46,172 nucleotides of DNA from Candidatus Methylacidiphilales bacterium. GTDB taxonomy: Bacteria > Verrucomicrobiota > Verrucomicrobiia > Methylacidiphilales > JAAUTS01. The translations under genes were made by a program, and so were the position numbers. The stretch is from positions 1-46,172 of the forward strand of contig JAQTNW010000025.1 in the NCBI GenBank assembly GCA_028713655.1, read 5' to 3'. Positions 31,401-40,950 of this stretch are shown here, piece by piece; the first letter of the stretch is position 1, and each line of letters opens with the position of its first letter. The notes under the pieces were generated by a model. That model ran no database searches, was not told where the DNA came from, and saw only the letters and a program-made list of their open reading frames with translations.

Positions 31401-33104
31401 ATGCTGGTTGATCCCATCAAATCAGCGGTTGAAACCTGGGCACAGGTCCCGCGCTACCGCGAGATTTTCAGCGTTCTGTACAAATACGGCTTTGCCGATT
31501 TTTTGCAGTTGGTCCACCTGCGTGCGCTTTCCGACCTCCTGAACCGCCGCCTGAGCAAGGCCGACCTGGCGCTGCAACACAAGCCGGCCCCCGTGCGCCT
31601 GCGCATGGCCCTGGAAGAACTGGGCCCCACCTTTGTCAAACTGGGGCAAATCCTCAGTTCCCGCCGCGATTTTATCGATGAGGAATTCCACAATGAACTC
31701 CACAAATTGCAGGAGCACGTCGCCCCTTTCCCGGGCGAGCAAGCCAAGGCCATTCTTGAGGCGGAATTGAAACAGGAACCCTCGAAGCTGTTTAAAAAAT
31801 TCCAAACCCGGCCCATTGCCTCCGCCTCGGTCTCCCAGGTACACCGTGCAACGCTGCACACGGGGGAACTGGTCGCGGTTAAAATCCAGCGGCCGGACAT
31901 CCTGAAAACCATCGAAATGGACCTGGCCATCCTGATGGAGATCGCCCGCTTTCTGGACAAGCATGTGGAAGTGATCGCTGTATTGAATCCCACGGGCATT
32001 GTGCGCGATTTTTCAAAGACCATGCTGCGCGAACTGGATTTTTTGAATGAGGCCTCCAACATGCGGCGCTTTCAAAAGCAATTCAGCGACAAGGAATCCA
32101 TCCGGGTGCCGCGCGTTTATGATGAATTCACCACATCGCGCGTGCTGGTCATGGAATACCTGGAAGGGCTCCACATCGACCAGCCGGAAGCGCTTGTCGA
32201 TGCCGGTGTGGATCCGGTGGCGCTTTCCGAAACGATTTCGGGGCTCATATTCGAGCAGGTCCTGGAGCTTGGCTTTTTCCATGCGGACCCGCATCCGGGC
32301 AACATGGCGGTCATGAAGGACGGAGTGGTGGCCCTGTACGACTACGGCATGATGGGCCAGCTCACACCGGCCTTTCGGGAGGACATCGCCGACCTGTTGA
32401 TGGGTTTGACCGAGCGGGATGCCCGCATGATCATGTATGCCATCATCGGGATGTCGGAAGAAAGCTTTGTGGAAGATCCCATCCGGATGGAAGCGGACAT
32501 TGAGGCGTTCAACGAGAATCATTTAAACAAGCCGCTGAAGGAAATCCAGGTCGGCTATGTGCTGAACCGGCTGCTGGATTTGCTGATGACCCATAAATTG
32601 CGCATGAAGCCCGCGTTTTATCTGGGCATCAAGGCACTCTCACAAATCGAGGCCATCGGCCTGGTCCTGAATCCCGACCTGAATTTCATCGAGTTGGGCC
32701 GTCCCCACGCGACGCGCTTGCTGATGGAGAAGCTGGACTTGCCGCGCCTCTGGAAAGGAGCCGGAAAAATTGTCCTCGAAACCATGCGCCTGCTTGAACA
32801 TCTGCCGGGCGACCTGAAGGAGGTTTATTTCCGCATGCGCAGCGGGCGTTTCAGCCTGCCGGTGGAGCATAAAATCAATCCGGAAGGGTTTGAACCTCTT
32901 CGCAAGACGCTGGATCAAATTGCAAACCGCATGGCCGACGCGATTCTCAGCGCAGCGGTGCTGATTTGTTCCAGCGTGATTATTCTGTCGATGATCCCGC
33001 CGCTGATTCACGGGATCCCGCTGCTGGGAATCATCGGCCTGGGAGTGGGCGCGTTCATGACCCTGCGCCTGTTCCTGGCCATCTGGCGCCACGGCGGGTT
33101 TTAG
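31401..33104 (+). CDS. UbiB/AarF/ABC1-family atypical kinase
   Basis: A 567-residue protein of the family needed for ubiquinone metabolism or lipid-linked functions. The KxGQ motif is KLGQ (80-83); the alanine-rich loop is partly changed (IASASVSQVH); ATP Lys161 in VAVKIQRP; HADPHPGN at 294-301 with catalytic Asp; DYGMMG with Asp314. Two C-terminal membrane helices (about 510-560) anchor it. No ubi/menaquinone genes neighbour it, so it is probably not pathway-specific here. The start is ATG at 31401. Confidence 0.92.
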   Translation: MLVDPIKSAVETWAQVPRYREIFSVLYKYGFADFLQLVHLRALSDLLNRRLSKADLALQHKPAPVRLRMALEELGPTFVKLGQILSSRRDFIDEEFHNELHKLQEHVAPFPGEQAKAILEAELKQEPSKLFKKFQTRPIASASVSQVHRATLHTGELVAVKIQRPDILKTIEMDLAILMEIARFLDKHVEVIAVLNPTGIVRDFSKTMLRELDFLNEASNMRRFQKQFSDKESIRVPRVYDEFTTSRVLVMEYLEGLHIDQPEALVDAGVDPVALSETISGLIFEQVLELGFFHADPHPGNMAVMKDGVVALYDYGMMGQLTPAFREDIADLLMGLTERDARMIMYAIIGMSEESFVEDPIRMEADIEAFNENHLNKPLKEIQVGYVLNRLLDLLMTHKLRMKPAFYLGIKALSQIEAIGLVLNPDLNFIELGRPHATRLLMEKLDLPRLWKGAGKIVLETMRLLEHLPGDLKEVYFRMRSGRFSLPVEHKINPEGFEPLRKTLDQIANRMADAILSAAVLICSSVIILSMIPPLIHGIPLLGIIGLGVGAFMTLRLFLAIWRHGGF

Positions 33105-33111
33105 CCACGCA

Positions 33112-33414
33112 CTAAATTTTGCTCATCCCTTTTCGTGCCAGTCGGGCGCCTTCATGAATGGCGTCTGTCATGCGATCGCTGGCAAGATCGACAAAGGAAA
33201 GGGCTTTCTTTTTCAGAACTTTCCGGCCCTCTTCTGTTTCTTCCTCGCTTTTGAGGATTGCCTTTTTCAGCAGGGAAGCGGCCCTGTCGATCAACACCAG
33301 CGCCGGCTTGGAAATCGGCTCGTCGTGCTGGGTCCGCTTTTTTGCCCTTTTTACCTTGGGTTTGGAGATTTTTTTACGGGTACTTTTACGGCGGGTTGAA
33401 TGTGTCTTCTTCAT
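33112..33414 (-). CDS. Lysine-rich small protein of unknown function
   Basis: A 100-residue protein. The first 34 residues are very basic (MKKTHSTRRKSTRKKISKPK, KRAKKR), like a histone H1-type tail, then a helical part ALVLIDRAASLLKKAILKSE and SFVDLASDRMTDAIHEGARL. DNA or RNA binding is likely from charge only. ATG at 33414 is chosen over an earlier one at 33432. It converges on the UbiB gene, 8 bases from its end. Confidence 0.65.
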   Translation of the reverse strand: MKKTHSTRRKSTRKKISKPKVKRAKKRTQHDEPISKPALVLIDRAASLLKKAILKSEEETEEGRKVLKKKALSFVDLASDRMTDAIHEGARLARKGMSKI

Positions 33415-33496
33415 GGCAAAGCAATAACACAAAATCCGCCATTTTGCCAGAACAAGTACGCACTCAGGTGGGGGCTACCCGCGCCGGATGCCCTTT

Positions 33497-34285
33497 TCAA
33501 ACAGCAGCGGCGGAAGTACGCAGGGCTTTATCACAATCGTTGAAAGCCTTTTCCAACGCTTCAAGCGGGTTGCCGGAGGGGATAAACTCATGCGAGATAA
33601 ACCCGGTGTAGCCAGTCGCTGCTATCGCCTTGTAAATGGCGGGATAAAACAGCTCTTGTGTACTGTCAGGTTGTCCCCTGCCCGGATTTCCAGCCGTATG
33701 GTAATGCGCAAAGAAGGCATGGTTGGCCTGGATGCTGCGGATGATGTCGCCCTCCATGATCTGCATGTGATAGATGTCGTAGAGCAACTTGAACGCAGGC
33801 GACGCGACGCGCCGACAAAGCTCCACACCCCATGCCGTGTGGTCGCATTGATAATCCTTGTGATCGACTTTGCTGTTGAGCAGCTCCATAGCCAGCGTTA
33901 CTCCGGCGTCGGCCGCGGCTGGAGCAACTTTCGCGATTGTTTCTGCACACTGCTCAAGCCCCGCCTCGTCACTTAGTCCGGCCCGGTTTCCGGAAAAACA
34001 GATCAGAATGGGAATTTTCCATTGGCCCGCTTTGGCGATATTGGCCCGAAGCTCCTTCTCGATCCGGCCGGCGTCTTCCCGCCGGTTTAGGCCCTGTTCA
34101 ATGGTCCCGTGCCCATTTATGGCTGAAACCGACAACCCATGTCGCTTCACTGCCGGCCAAAGGGTTTCGTCGATAAGATCGATCCCTTGATAGCCGATTT
34201 TGGCCGCGCCTGACAGCAATGCATCCGGCTCGATACCGCGATTTTGAAAACACCACCAGGACAGGGATTGGGAAATCTTGCTCAT
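33497..34285 (-). CDS. Sugar phosphate isomerase/epimerase-like TIM barrel (hydroxypyruvate isomerase-like)
   Basis: A 262-residue AP-endonuclease-2-fold protein. [46 protein letters not shown], and the metal ligands in [11 protein letters not shown] (Glu), LLYDIYHMQ (Asp and His), and [11 protein letters not shown] (Glu) match hydroxypyruvate isomerase and tagatose/psicose epimerase relatives. The substrate is unclear; a ketose-to-aldose conversion is likely. It lies on the same strand as the GH36 and GH92 genes and may process a sugar they release. The ATG at 34285 is used because the barrel starts there. Confidence 0.8.
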   Translation of the reverse strand: MSKISQSLSWWCFQNRGIEPDALLSGAAKIGYQGIDLIDETLWPAVKRHGLSVSAINGHGTIEQGLNRREDAGRIEKELRANIAKAGQWKIPILICFSGNRAGLSDEAGLEQCAETIAKVAPAAADAGVTLAMELLNSKVDHKDYQCDHTAWGVELCRRVASPAFKLLYDIYHMQIMEGDIIRSIQANHAFFAHYHTAGNPGRGQPDSTQELFYPAIYKAIAATGYTGFISHEFIPSGNPLEALEKAFNDCDKALRTSAAAV

Positions 34286-34456
34286 TTCGCAGCTGCTTTT
34301 GATGTCCAATCGAACAAAATACCCATTGTCGAGGCGCGGTCCCGATTGACTGTAGTGTGCCCAACATGGGCAGGCCGCGTATCTAATGACATCCGGTGTC
34401 AAAGATTGACGTCACCGGCTGCCCGGTATCGTCCATCAAACCCAATGGGTGATTTA

Positions 34457-36682
34457 TCATTTTATGCGTTCCAGAAGCAACGTCCGGCTGCGAATCGCAC
34501 CGCCATGTCCTCCCGATGCCGTATCGCCGGGCAGGCCCAGTGTCATCAATTGATAACCGCTGTAACGGCCAAGTTCGGTCCCTTTTTCATCGATGACCGC
34601 ATAAACTGACGCGGCATCCAACGCCCGGAGGCGCGCAGGTGTCCGAAACCGTCCCTGCGCAAGATTGATGACGGCAATCGAATAGACGGCCCGGCTGGCA
34701 TCTGGAAGCACAATTTCCCAAATCGACACGCCGCCCTCCAGTCCAAGACTCAGGCGGTAAAGGTCGCCCTCTTGCACAACCGGCCGGATCTTTTTATAAA
34801 ACTCAATTTTACGTTTGTAGGCATCCAGTTCCTCCGCGGAAAGACGGTTGAGGGCAGATCCGATTCCCAACGCTCCGCGCATGGCGACATCAAACCTCAG
34901 GTCGAGCGACGCAATGCGTTTGGTCAGCGGGTTTTCTTCATTGGTGACCCAGCACTCCATGGCGCGCGGTGGATAGGCAAGGCTGAAACCATCTTCGATG
35001 ATCACACGATCATGCGCGTCGCTGTTATCGCTGGCCCAGACCTGGTCGGCGCGGCCAAACATCCCGATGTCCACGCGTCCACCGCCTGCCGAACAGCTTT
35101 GGATACTGAGTTTGGGATGCGCGCCGCGCAGTCGGTCGAAGAGGGAGTAAACGGCCGCGACGTGCTTTTGCCAGATGGCTTTGCCAACGACGGAACCCGG
35201 CTCGCTGGCGTAACGATTCATGTCCCACTTGAAAAAATCAACGTCATGGTCCCGAACCAGTGCGTCAAGGACGCCAAACATGTGCTCCACCACCTCGGAC
35301 CTGCCAAAATCAAGGATAAGCTGGTGGCGGCCCTCCGTGCGTGGGCGTCCTGGAAAATGCAGGATCCAGTCGGGATGGGCGCGGTAAAGATCCGAGTCCG
35401 GATTAACCATCTCGGGTTCGACCCATAGTCCGAACTTCATGCCCAGGCGTCTGATCTCCTGGGTCAAAGGTTTCAAACCGCCCGGAAAAATTTCCTCGCT
35501 CACCACCCAGTCGCCAAGACCTGCGCGGTCGTTTCTGCGGCTGCCGAACCAACCGTCGTCGATGCAGAAAAGCTCAACTCCGATGGAAGCCGCGAGTCGC
35601 ACCAACTCCATTTGTTTTTCGAGATTGATGTCGAAATATGTGGCATCCCAACTGTTGTAGAGGACGGGCCGCAGTGCGGCACTGTCCGGCAACACATATT
35701 CGCGGATAAACCGGTGCAGTCGGCGGCTCGCGCCTCCCCGGCCATCACCGGCACAACCGTGGACCATCGCGGGCGTACGGTGCTTTCCGCCTGGAGCCAG
35801 CGAAATTGAAAAGTCGGACAATTCATAGCCACCATGCACCCGCACCGTGTTGCTCGGAAGCACCTCAAATCGCAAGCACCAATTTCCGCTGTAGGCAAGC
35901 GCACCAAACCAGACATCACCGGCGGACTCCGTCACGCCACCGCGCTCGTTCAAAAGGAAAAAGGGATTGCCGGCGTGTCCGGTGTTGAGCCCTTGCTGGT
36001 CGATGAGCAGTTTTCCCTGTTCGAGATTCTGCCGCACCGCGGTGAATTCACGGTTCCAGCAGCCCGTGGGCCGCGTCACTTCATACTCACCGTTGGGCAG
36101 GTTCAGCGTTCCAAACGCCAGGGATTCGATGGCAACTTCCATGGATGTGGCGTTCTCCAATTCAATCCAGCGCTCAATGATATCGTGCTCGGGTGTGATG
36201 CGGTAAAACAAGGTGGCCCGGAAATCGTACGCAATGTCTTTAAGCTTTACGCAAAGGGTTTCCCGCGGCTGGGTTTTCCGTGTCGGAACTCCGTGGACAG
36301 GCGCCAGGCCGGGGTTTTCATCCGTCCGAATTTCATGCGACACATAACGCAACCGCACATCGCGCACAGGCAGATTCGGAGACTCATGGGTTGCGGGCTT
36401 GGCGGCGGGCTGCGGGAAAGATGCTTTCAGGGCCACGTCGTGATAGCTGATATCGCCAAACGTGGGCAGCTCGTAGCGGCGCACCTGGGAATCCAATCCG
36501 TAACTGGTTTCCGCATAATCGTCAAGTCGGCCCAGTACCGGCTCCACATTCTCATTTTCAGGGAGGGAACCCGAACCCGTGTGGACAATCTGGCCGTTAT
36601 CCAGGATGCGAAAGGCATAATAAGAAGCGCGCATTTGGATCTGAAACAGGCGCTGTTCGGCGTCAAAGCGAATGGTGTTCAT
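34457..36682 (-). CDS. Glycoside hydrolase family 36 alpha-galactosidase
   Basis: A 741-residue enzyme removing alpha-linked galactose from galactomannans or raffinose-type sugars. N-terminal beta-supersandwich (1-330) with the RYVSHEIRTDENPGL stretch; barrel with VLYNSWDATYFDI, FCIDDGWFGSR, MKFGLWVEPEMVN, and nucleophile Asp487 in FFKWDMNR; acid/base Asp552 in VWASDNSDAHDR; C-terminal beta-domain. GH36 motifs WDMNR and SDNSD are intact. No signal peptide, so probably cytoplasmic. ATG at 36682 was chosen; a longer frame starts at TTG 36709. Located between the TIM-barrel protein and GH92. Confidence 0.93.
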   Translation of the reverse strand: MNTIRFDAEQRLFQIQMRASYYAFRILDNGQIVHTGSGSLPENENVEPVLGRLDDYAETSYGLDSQVRRYELPTFGDISYHDVALKASFPQPAAKPATHESPNLPVRDVRLRYVSHEIRTDENPGLAPVHGVPTRKTQPRETLCVKLKDIAYDFRATLFYRITPEHDIIERWIELENATSMEVAIESLAFGTLNLPNGEYEVTRPTGCWNREFTAVRQNLEQGKLLIDQQGLNTGHAGNPFFLLNERGGVTESAGDVWFGALAYSGNWCLRFEVLPSNTVRVHGGYELSDFSISLAPGGKHRTPAMVHGCAGDGRGGASRRLHRFIREYVLPDSAALRPVLYNSWDATYFDINLEKQMELVRLAASIGVELFCIDDGWFGSRRNDRAGLGDWVVSEEIFPGGLKPLTQEIRRLGMKFGLWVEPEMVNPDSDLYRAHPDWILHFPGRPRTEGRHQLILDFGRSEVVEHMFGVLDALVRDHDVDFFKWDMNRYASEPGSVVGKAIWQKHVAAVYSLFDRLRGAHPKLSIQSCSAGGGRVDIGMFGRADQVWASDNSDAHDRVIIEDGFSLAYPPRAMECWVTNEENPLTKRIASLDLRFDVAMRGALGIGSALNRLSAEELDAYKRKIEFYKKIRPVVQEGDLYRLSLGLEGGVSIWEIVLPDASRAVYSIAVINLAQGRFRTPARLRALDAASVYAVIDEKGTELGRYSGYQLMTLGLPGDTASGGHGGAIRSRTLLLERIK

Positions 36683-36848
36683 AAGGCGTAAATTGAAAAT
36701 CGTGCCCAAGAAATGGGTTTATTCAATATGATATTTTTTACAGGCACGGGTGTTGGTGCGAGCAATGCCATCACATCCATCGTGTAAGCCATTCAGGCCG
36801 GGCCTTAATGCCGCTTTTTTCCGGTCCTCTTTACAGCCATCAACCCAT

Positions 36849-39149
36849 TCAATGTGACATGGAAGGTGGTACAGCATCCGGCGCACTGCCCCACGACTTG
36901 TTTGGCCGTGGACCCATTTCAAAGACGAGAGAACCGCCGGGAATCAGGTCACTGTGGTTGAACCACGGCTTATCAAGCGGTGCTTTGTTCAGCTTGGCGG
37001 ATTGAATATATTTATTCACCGGCGAAACATTCCTGGCAGTAATCGTAAACACCGCACCATCGTCACGTGTGATTTTCACTTCTTCAAAAGACGGACTTCC
37101 GATCACATAGGTCGGTGAGCCGGGGCACACGGGATAAAAGCCCATGGCACTTAGGACATAATACGAGGACATTGCCCCATAGTCTTCGTCTCCAGGTATG
37201 CCTTCCGGACCGTCGTTAAACCAAAGACGCAGAGTTTCCCTGATTCTGCGCTGGGTTTTCCAAGGCTGGCCCGCGTAACAATACAAATACGGAATATGGA
37301 ACGCCGGCTCGTTGCCTTGAGCATACTGGCCTATCAGGCCGGTCATGTCCGGGAAATTATACAAGAAGTGGTGTTTGGCCATGTTGTTGCCGTACTGTTC
37401 AACATAAAGCGCATCGAGGCGTGCAATAAACTTGTCACGGCCACCCATCAGGTTGATAAGCCCGGCGAAGTCATGCTGAACGTGGAAGGTATAGGTCCAG
37501 GAATTGCTCTCTGTGAAATAGTCCCTGCCTCCCGGACCACTGCTCCATAGAGGATCGAAATCGGGTGCCCAATTTCCGTCCGCTGTCTTGGGCGCCATAA
37601 AGCCAATACGGCTGTCAAAAACATTTTTGTAATTGTACGCCCGCTTCATGAAGTATTCGTAATCGTCCTGTTTGTTCAGTGCCCTGGCCATCTGCGCGCA
37701 ACACCAATCGTCGTAGGCGGCCTCCAGAGTGACCGAAACCGCCTGGCGGGATTCAAAGGGGTGTACACTCTTTTCCGTCTCTCTTTCACCACGCATCCAG
37801 ACGGTTTGCATTTTCGGTCCTGATGGATCCAGGATAAATTCATTTGTTTCCCTTTTCGGTTTGCCAAGGGCCGGAAAGAAGCCTTTCTCGCGATATATCG
37901 AGTCGAGCTTCGTGGCCGGGCCGTTGCGATATGGCAAAAGCGTGGCCTCCATGGCGTTCTTCCTCATGCCTTCGTAGGCCTTTTCCACATCAAAATTGCG
38001 GTAACCCTTAAAGAAGGTGTCGGCGATAAGTGCATCCGCATGGTATCCGATCATTGCCCTATGTTCGCTTGTAATATCCGGAACCGAGGGCATCCAACCG
38101 CTCTGTTCATACATCCGCACATACGACTGAACCATATCTTCCTGACGATGCGGCTCGAGCAGAAGCTGCAACGGGTGCGCGGTGCGATAAGTGTCCCACA
38201 GTGAGTCAATGGTATAATAGGGATGGTTACCAGCCTCATGTACCTTTTCGTCAAAGCCGACATACTGGCCGTTTTCGGTGAAGTTAACCATGCACAGCTT
38301 GGAGTGATACAGCGCGGTATAAAAAATAGTGCGCTCCCTTTCAGTACCGCCTTTGATGACGATCTGGGTGAGCGCCTTATTCCAGACATCCCGCGCCCTG
38401 TTCCGCGCTGTCGCAAAGTCCCAGTCGGGCATTTCGCTTTTGAGATTGATGCGGGCTTGCTCCGCGCTGAGGCGGGAAATGCCTATCCGCACTCCGGCCC
38501 ATTCCCCGCCACTTGTTGTTAGTGTCATGGCTGCGGCCGTTTTGCCCGAAATCACGATGCTGCTGTCCATTGCTGCAATGGGCGCGGAACACTCCGCCAC
38601 CCAGTACAGATGGTTGGGACCTTCACCCTGCAGGGAAGCCGGGCCTGTTCTATTGAAACCTTTGCTGCCTTTCCCTTCCCACCAAAGCAGGTGTGCGGGC
38701 TGCTTTTCGGGAAAATGGAAGCGATAGAAAACGGCGTGATCGCTGACCGTATATTCCACCTGAATATCATACTTTTCCAGAAGGACGGAATAAAAATAGG
38801 GTGTCGCTGTCTCAAGGTCATGGTCAAAATCTGAGGCAATGTTTTCCAGGACGGTATCCACGGCGCCGGTTGTGGGCATAAACACTGCGGCGCCGGCGGG
38901 AAAACCGAATATTTTATCCGACAGGTAGCGGTCCACAACCTTCGGCCTCGTCCGCGGAACAATGCTCATCATGCCGTGAGGCATCTGAACATCGGGCCCT
39001 ATCGCCTGAAGGAGCCGGGCAACGCCACCAATGTTAGTGTTGACATAGTCCACCGCGTCCTTGTCCTTGCCTTCGCTTGTCAGGGCATGGGCCATCAAAA
39101 ACAGCAGCAGGGGAAGCACGCGCATTTTAGAAAGGGGTTCAGGCGTCAT
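36849..39149 (-). CDS. Glycoside hydrolase family 92 exo-alpha-mannosidase, secreted
   Basis: A 766-residue Ca-dependent mannosidase with a signal segment (VLPLLLFLMAHALTSEG). N-terminal beta domain (VDYVNTNIGGV, GPDVQMPHGMMSIVPRTRPK), then the (alpha/alpha) barrel with WDTYRTAHPLQLLLEP, SVPDITSEHRAMIGYHADAL, GNEPAFHIPYLYCYAG and GDEDYGAMSSYYVLSAMGFY-type motif, in which GNDDxG is changed to GDEDYG. The ATG at 39149 overlaps the cupin stop (ATGA), so translation is coupled; a second ATG at 39125 is possible. Probably periplasmic, releasing mannose from N-glycan-like or mannan chains. Confidence 0.92.
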   Translation of the reverse strand: MTPEPLSKMRVLPLLLFLMAHALTSEGKDKDAVDYVNTNIGGVARLLQAIGPDVQMPHGMMSIVPRTRPKVVDRYLSDKIFGFPAGAAVFMPTTGAVDTVLENIASDFDHDLETATPYFYSVLLEKYDIQVEYTVSDHAVFYRFHFPEKQPAHLLWWEGKGSKGFNRTGPASLQGEGPNHLYWVAECSAPIAAMDSSIVISGKTAAAMTLTTSGGEWAGVRIGISRLSAEQARINLKSEMPDWDFATARNRARDVWNKALTQIVIKGGTERERTIFYTALYHSKLCMVNFTENGQYVGFDEKVHEAGNHPYYTIDSLWDTYRTAHPLQLLLEPHRQEDMVQSYVRMYEQSGWMPSVPDITSEHRAMIGYHADALIADTFFKGYRNFDVEKAYEGMRKNAMEATLLPYRNGPATKLDSIYREKGFFPALGKPKRETNEFILDPSGPKMQTVWMRGERETEKSVHPFESRQAVSVTLEAAYDDWCCAQMARALNKQDDYEYFMKRAYNYKNVFDSRIGFMAPKTADGNWAPDFDPLWSSGPGGRDYFTESNSWTYTFHVQHDFAGLINLMGGRDKFIARLDALYVEQYGNNMAKHHFLYNFPDMTGLIGQYAQGNEPAFHIPYLYCYAGQPWKTQRRIRETLRLWFNDGPEGIPGDEDYGAMSSYYVLSAMGFYPVCPGSPTYVIGSPSFEEVKITRDDGAVFTITARNVSPVNKYIQSAKLNKAPLDKPWFNHSDLIPGGSLVFEMGPRPNKSWGSAPDAVPPSMSH

Positions 39150-39583
39150 TTCTTGATGGATTTCCTGACGGTCAGGCTGCTTCCAACCGATCCGGCATAG
39201 AAGACAAGCAACTTGACAGGTGTTTTTCCGGTATTCCGCCCGTTGTGCAGCGTGTTGACAACTTCCGCCAGCGCCTCGCCTGCCTTCAAGTGCTTCACGC
39301 GGCCGTCTTTCAGGGTGACGTCGAGTTCCCCTTCCATGATACAGCCGAAGCATGGAACAGGATGCAGATGCCAGCCGGTCTCGCCGCCCGGGGCGATCTC
39401 GATCATCACGCCGGTGATTTCGGCCTGGCCTTTTGGATACACGATGGGCTGCCCGTCCCAACTCGTGGTGGTTTTCAACAGAGGCGTAATTTTGGCTGCC
39501 GGGCTGTCCTGGGCCGGGGCTTCAACCTGCAAAAAAGAGAGGAACAGCAAACTCAATAAGAGAAATGTGGGTTTTATGGGCAT
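39146..39583 (-). CDS. Secreted cupin-domain protein
   Basis: A 145-residue protein with a signal peptide (FLLLSLLFLSFLQVEAPAQ). The cupin motifs are GGETGWHLHPVPCFGCIMEG (metal ligands His and Glu) and a second part GEALAEVVNTLHNGRNTGKT with His. Single-domain cupins can be isomerases, dioxygenases or binding proteins. The gene overlaps GH92 by 4 bases, so it may modify or bind sugars in the same process. Function not assigned. Confidence 0.78.
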   Translation of the reverse strand: MPIKPTFLLLSLLFLSFLQVEAPAQDSPAAKITPLLKTTTSWDGQPIVYPKGQAEITGVMIEIAPGGETGWHLHPVPCFGCIMEGELDVTLKDGRVKHLKAGEALAEVVNTLHNGRNTGKTPVKLLVFYAGSVGSSLTVRKSIKK

Positions 39584-39689
39584 GGCTTACGTTTATACGA
39601 ACCGTTCAACTTGTATAGATTCAAAAATCAGGCCAATTGCATTTAAAATTCCACTTCTGCGAGTTGCTGAATAGCCTCAACGCCTGAAG

Positions 39690-39742
39690 CAAGGGGCGAG
39701 ACGCCCCTTGAACCCGCAGCCGGGACGGCCCGCGCTACTGAA
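39690..39742. repeat. Two GC-rich hairpins (REP-like)
   Basis: CAAGGGGCG-aga-CGCCCCTTG (39690-39710) is followed by CAGCCGGGACGGCCCGCGCT. The design, a perfect stem with a three-base loop followed by a GGGACG...GCGCT palindrome, matches 13222-13262. No T-run. Confidence 0.6.
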
Positions 39743-39800
39743 GCAACATGTCGTGCATTCGCACTTACTTGCGCTTGCAGGGCCTGTGAATGTTTGCAGT

Positions 39801-40760
39801 ATGACGCTTACAGTGAGCGATCCCAGAGTTTCTGCGGCAAGGCTGTCCATTTTTTCCAATACAGCCCTGACCGGCGCTAAGATTCTTGCGGGAATCCTTA
39901 CCGGTTCCGTTTCCATCCTGGCCGAGGCCATACACTCCGGGCTTGATCTGGCTGCGGCCGTCGTTGCCTACTGTGCCATCCGGATTGCCACCAAGCCCCG
40001 TGATGAAGACCACCACTATGGCCATGGGAAATTCGAGAATCTTTCCGGAGTCATTGAGGCGTTGCTGATCTTCGTCGCCGCTGTCTGGATCATCTGGGAA
40101 TCGCTTCACAAACTCATGCATCCCGCAGTACTGGCGCATGCCAGGATCGGCATCATGGTCATGGCGGTTTCCGCCGGAGTGAATATCCTGGTCAGCCGCA
40201 GGTTGTTCCGAGTGGCGCGCGAATACGACTCCGAAGCATTGCGCGCCGACGCCTGGCACTTAAAAACCGATGTGTACACCTCCCTGGGTGTGTTTGGCGC
40301 TCTCGTGCTCGCCTGGTTGGGCGGAAAATTATTTCCCTCGGCAAATCTTCAATGGCTGGATCCGGTTTGCGCCATCGGTGTCGCCCTGCTGATTCTCAAG
40401 ACCTCATATGACCTGACACTCTCGGCAGGCAGGGACCTTTTGGATGTCAGCTTAACCGCTAATGAACTCGAAAAAATTCATGCCTATTTGGATGGCCTCA
40501 TACGAGATCGTGCCACGCGGTTCCAGGCGGGGCATGAGCCGGTGCTTGGCTATCACAAACTGCGCACCCGCAAATCGGGCCCCAACCGTTTCATTGACCT
40601 GCATCTGGAGCTGTGGCCCGGCATCACCCTGGCAAGGGCCAAGGATACCTGCGAAAAAGTGGAGTCGGGCATCCTGGCTTTGTTTCCCAACGCCTCAGTC
40701 ACCATCCATCCCGAACCGGCCAAGCGCAAATACGCTCCAAAATCATCCGGACGCTGCTAA
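39801..40760 (+). CDS. Cation diffusion facilitator family transporter
   Basis: A 319-residue CDF protein with six predicted helices and a cytoplasmic C-terminal domain. SGLDLAAAVVAY in helix 2 and AWHLKTDVYTS in helix 5 carry the metal-site Asp and His residues (HxxxD). The His-rich loop DEDHHYGHGKFE is typical of zinc transporters. It exports Zn(II), Fe(II) or similar metal using the proton gradient. ATG at 39801 is chosen because the domain begins there (MTLTVSDPRVSAARL). Isolated gene; the metal cannot be told from sequence. Confidence 0.9.
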   Translation: MTLTVSDPRVSAARLSIFSNTALTGAKILAGILTGSVSILAEAIHSGLDLAAAVVAYCAIRIATKPRDEDHHYGHGKFENLSGVIEALLIFVAAVWIIWESLHKLMHPAVLAHARIGIMVMAVSAGVNILVSRRLFRVAREYDSEALRADAWHLKTDVYTSLGVFGALVLAWLGGKLFPSANLQWLDPVCAIGVALLILKTSYDLTLSAGRDLLDVSLTANELEKIHAYLDGLIRDRATRFQAGHEPVLGYHKLRTRKSGPNRFIDLHLELWPGITLARAKDTCEKVESGILALFPNASVTIHPEPAKRKYAPKSSGRC

Positions 40761-40950
40761 CCTCAATGCCTTCAACTAATTGGGGAATAAGTTCCTTTGT
40801 GCTAATTGGTTGCAACCCTCAATCCGAGCACGGCGATATCGCCGCAAAAGAGCGCAAAGAACTCAAAACTGCCGAAACTTCCCTGTACTTTGCGTTTTTT
40901 GTGTTCTTTTGTGGCCAAACGGTTGCTTGAATTGGTTGAAGGTATTGGGG
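40761..40950. repeat. Repeat-like intergenic spacer with a 14-base palindrome
   Basis: Contains a perfect palindrome CGGCGATATCGCCG (40831-40844) and CRCAGAG-type wording (CGCAAAAGAGCGCAAAGAAC, TTTGTGTTCTTTTGTGGCC). GGGGAATAAGTTCC at 40791 resembles the start of an ECF -35 but no matching -10 follows. Confidence 0.5.
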
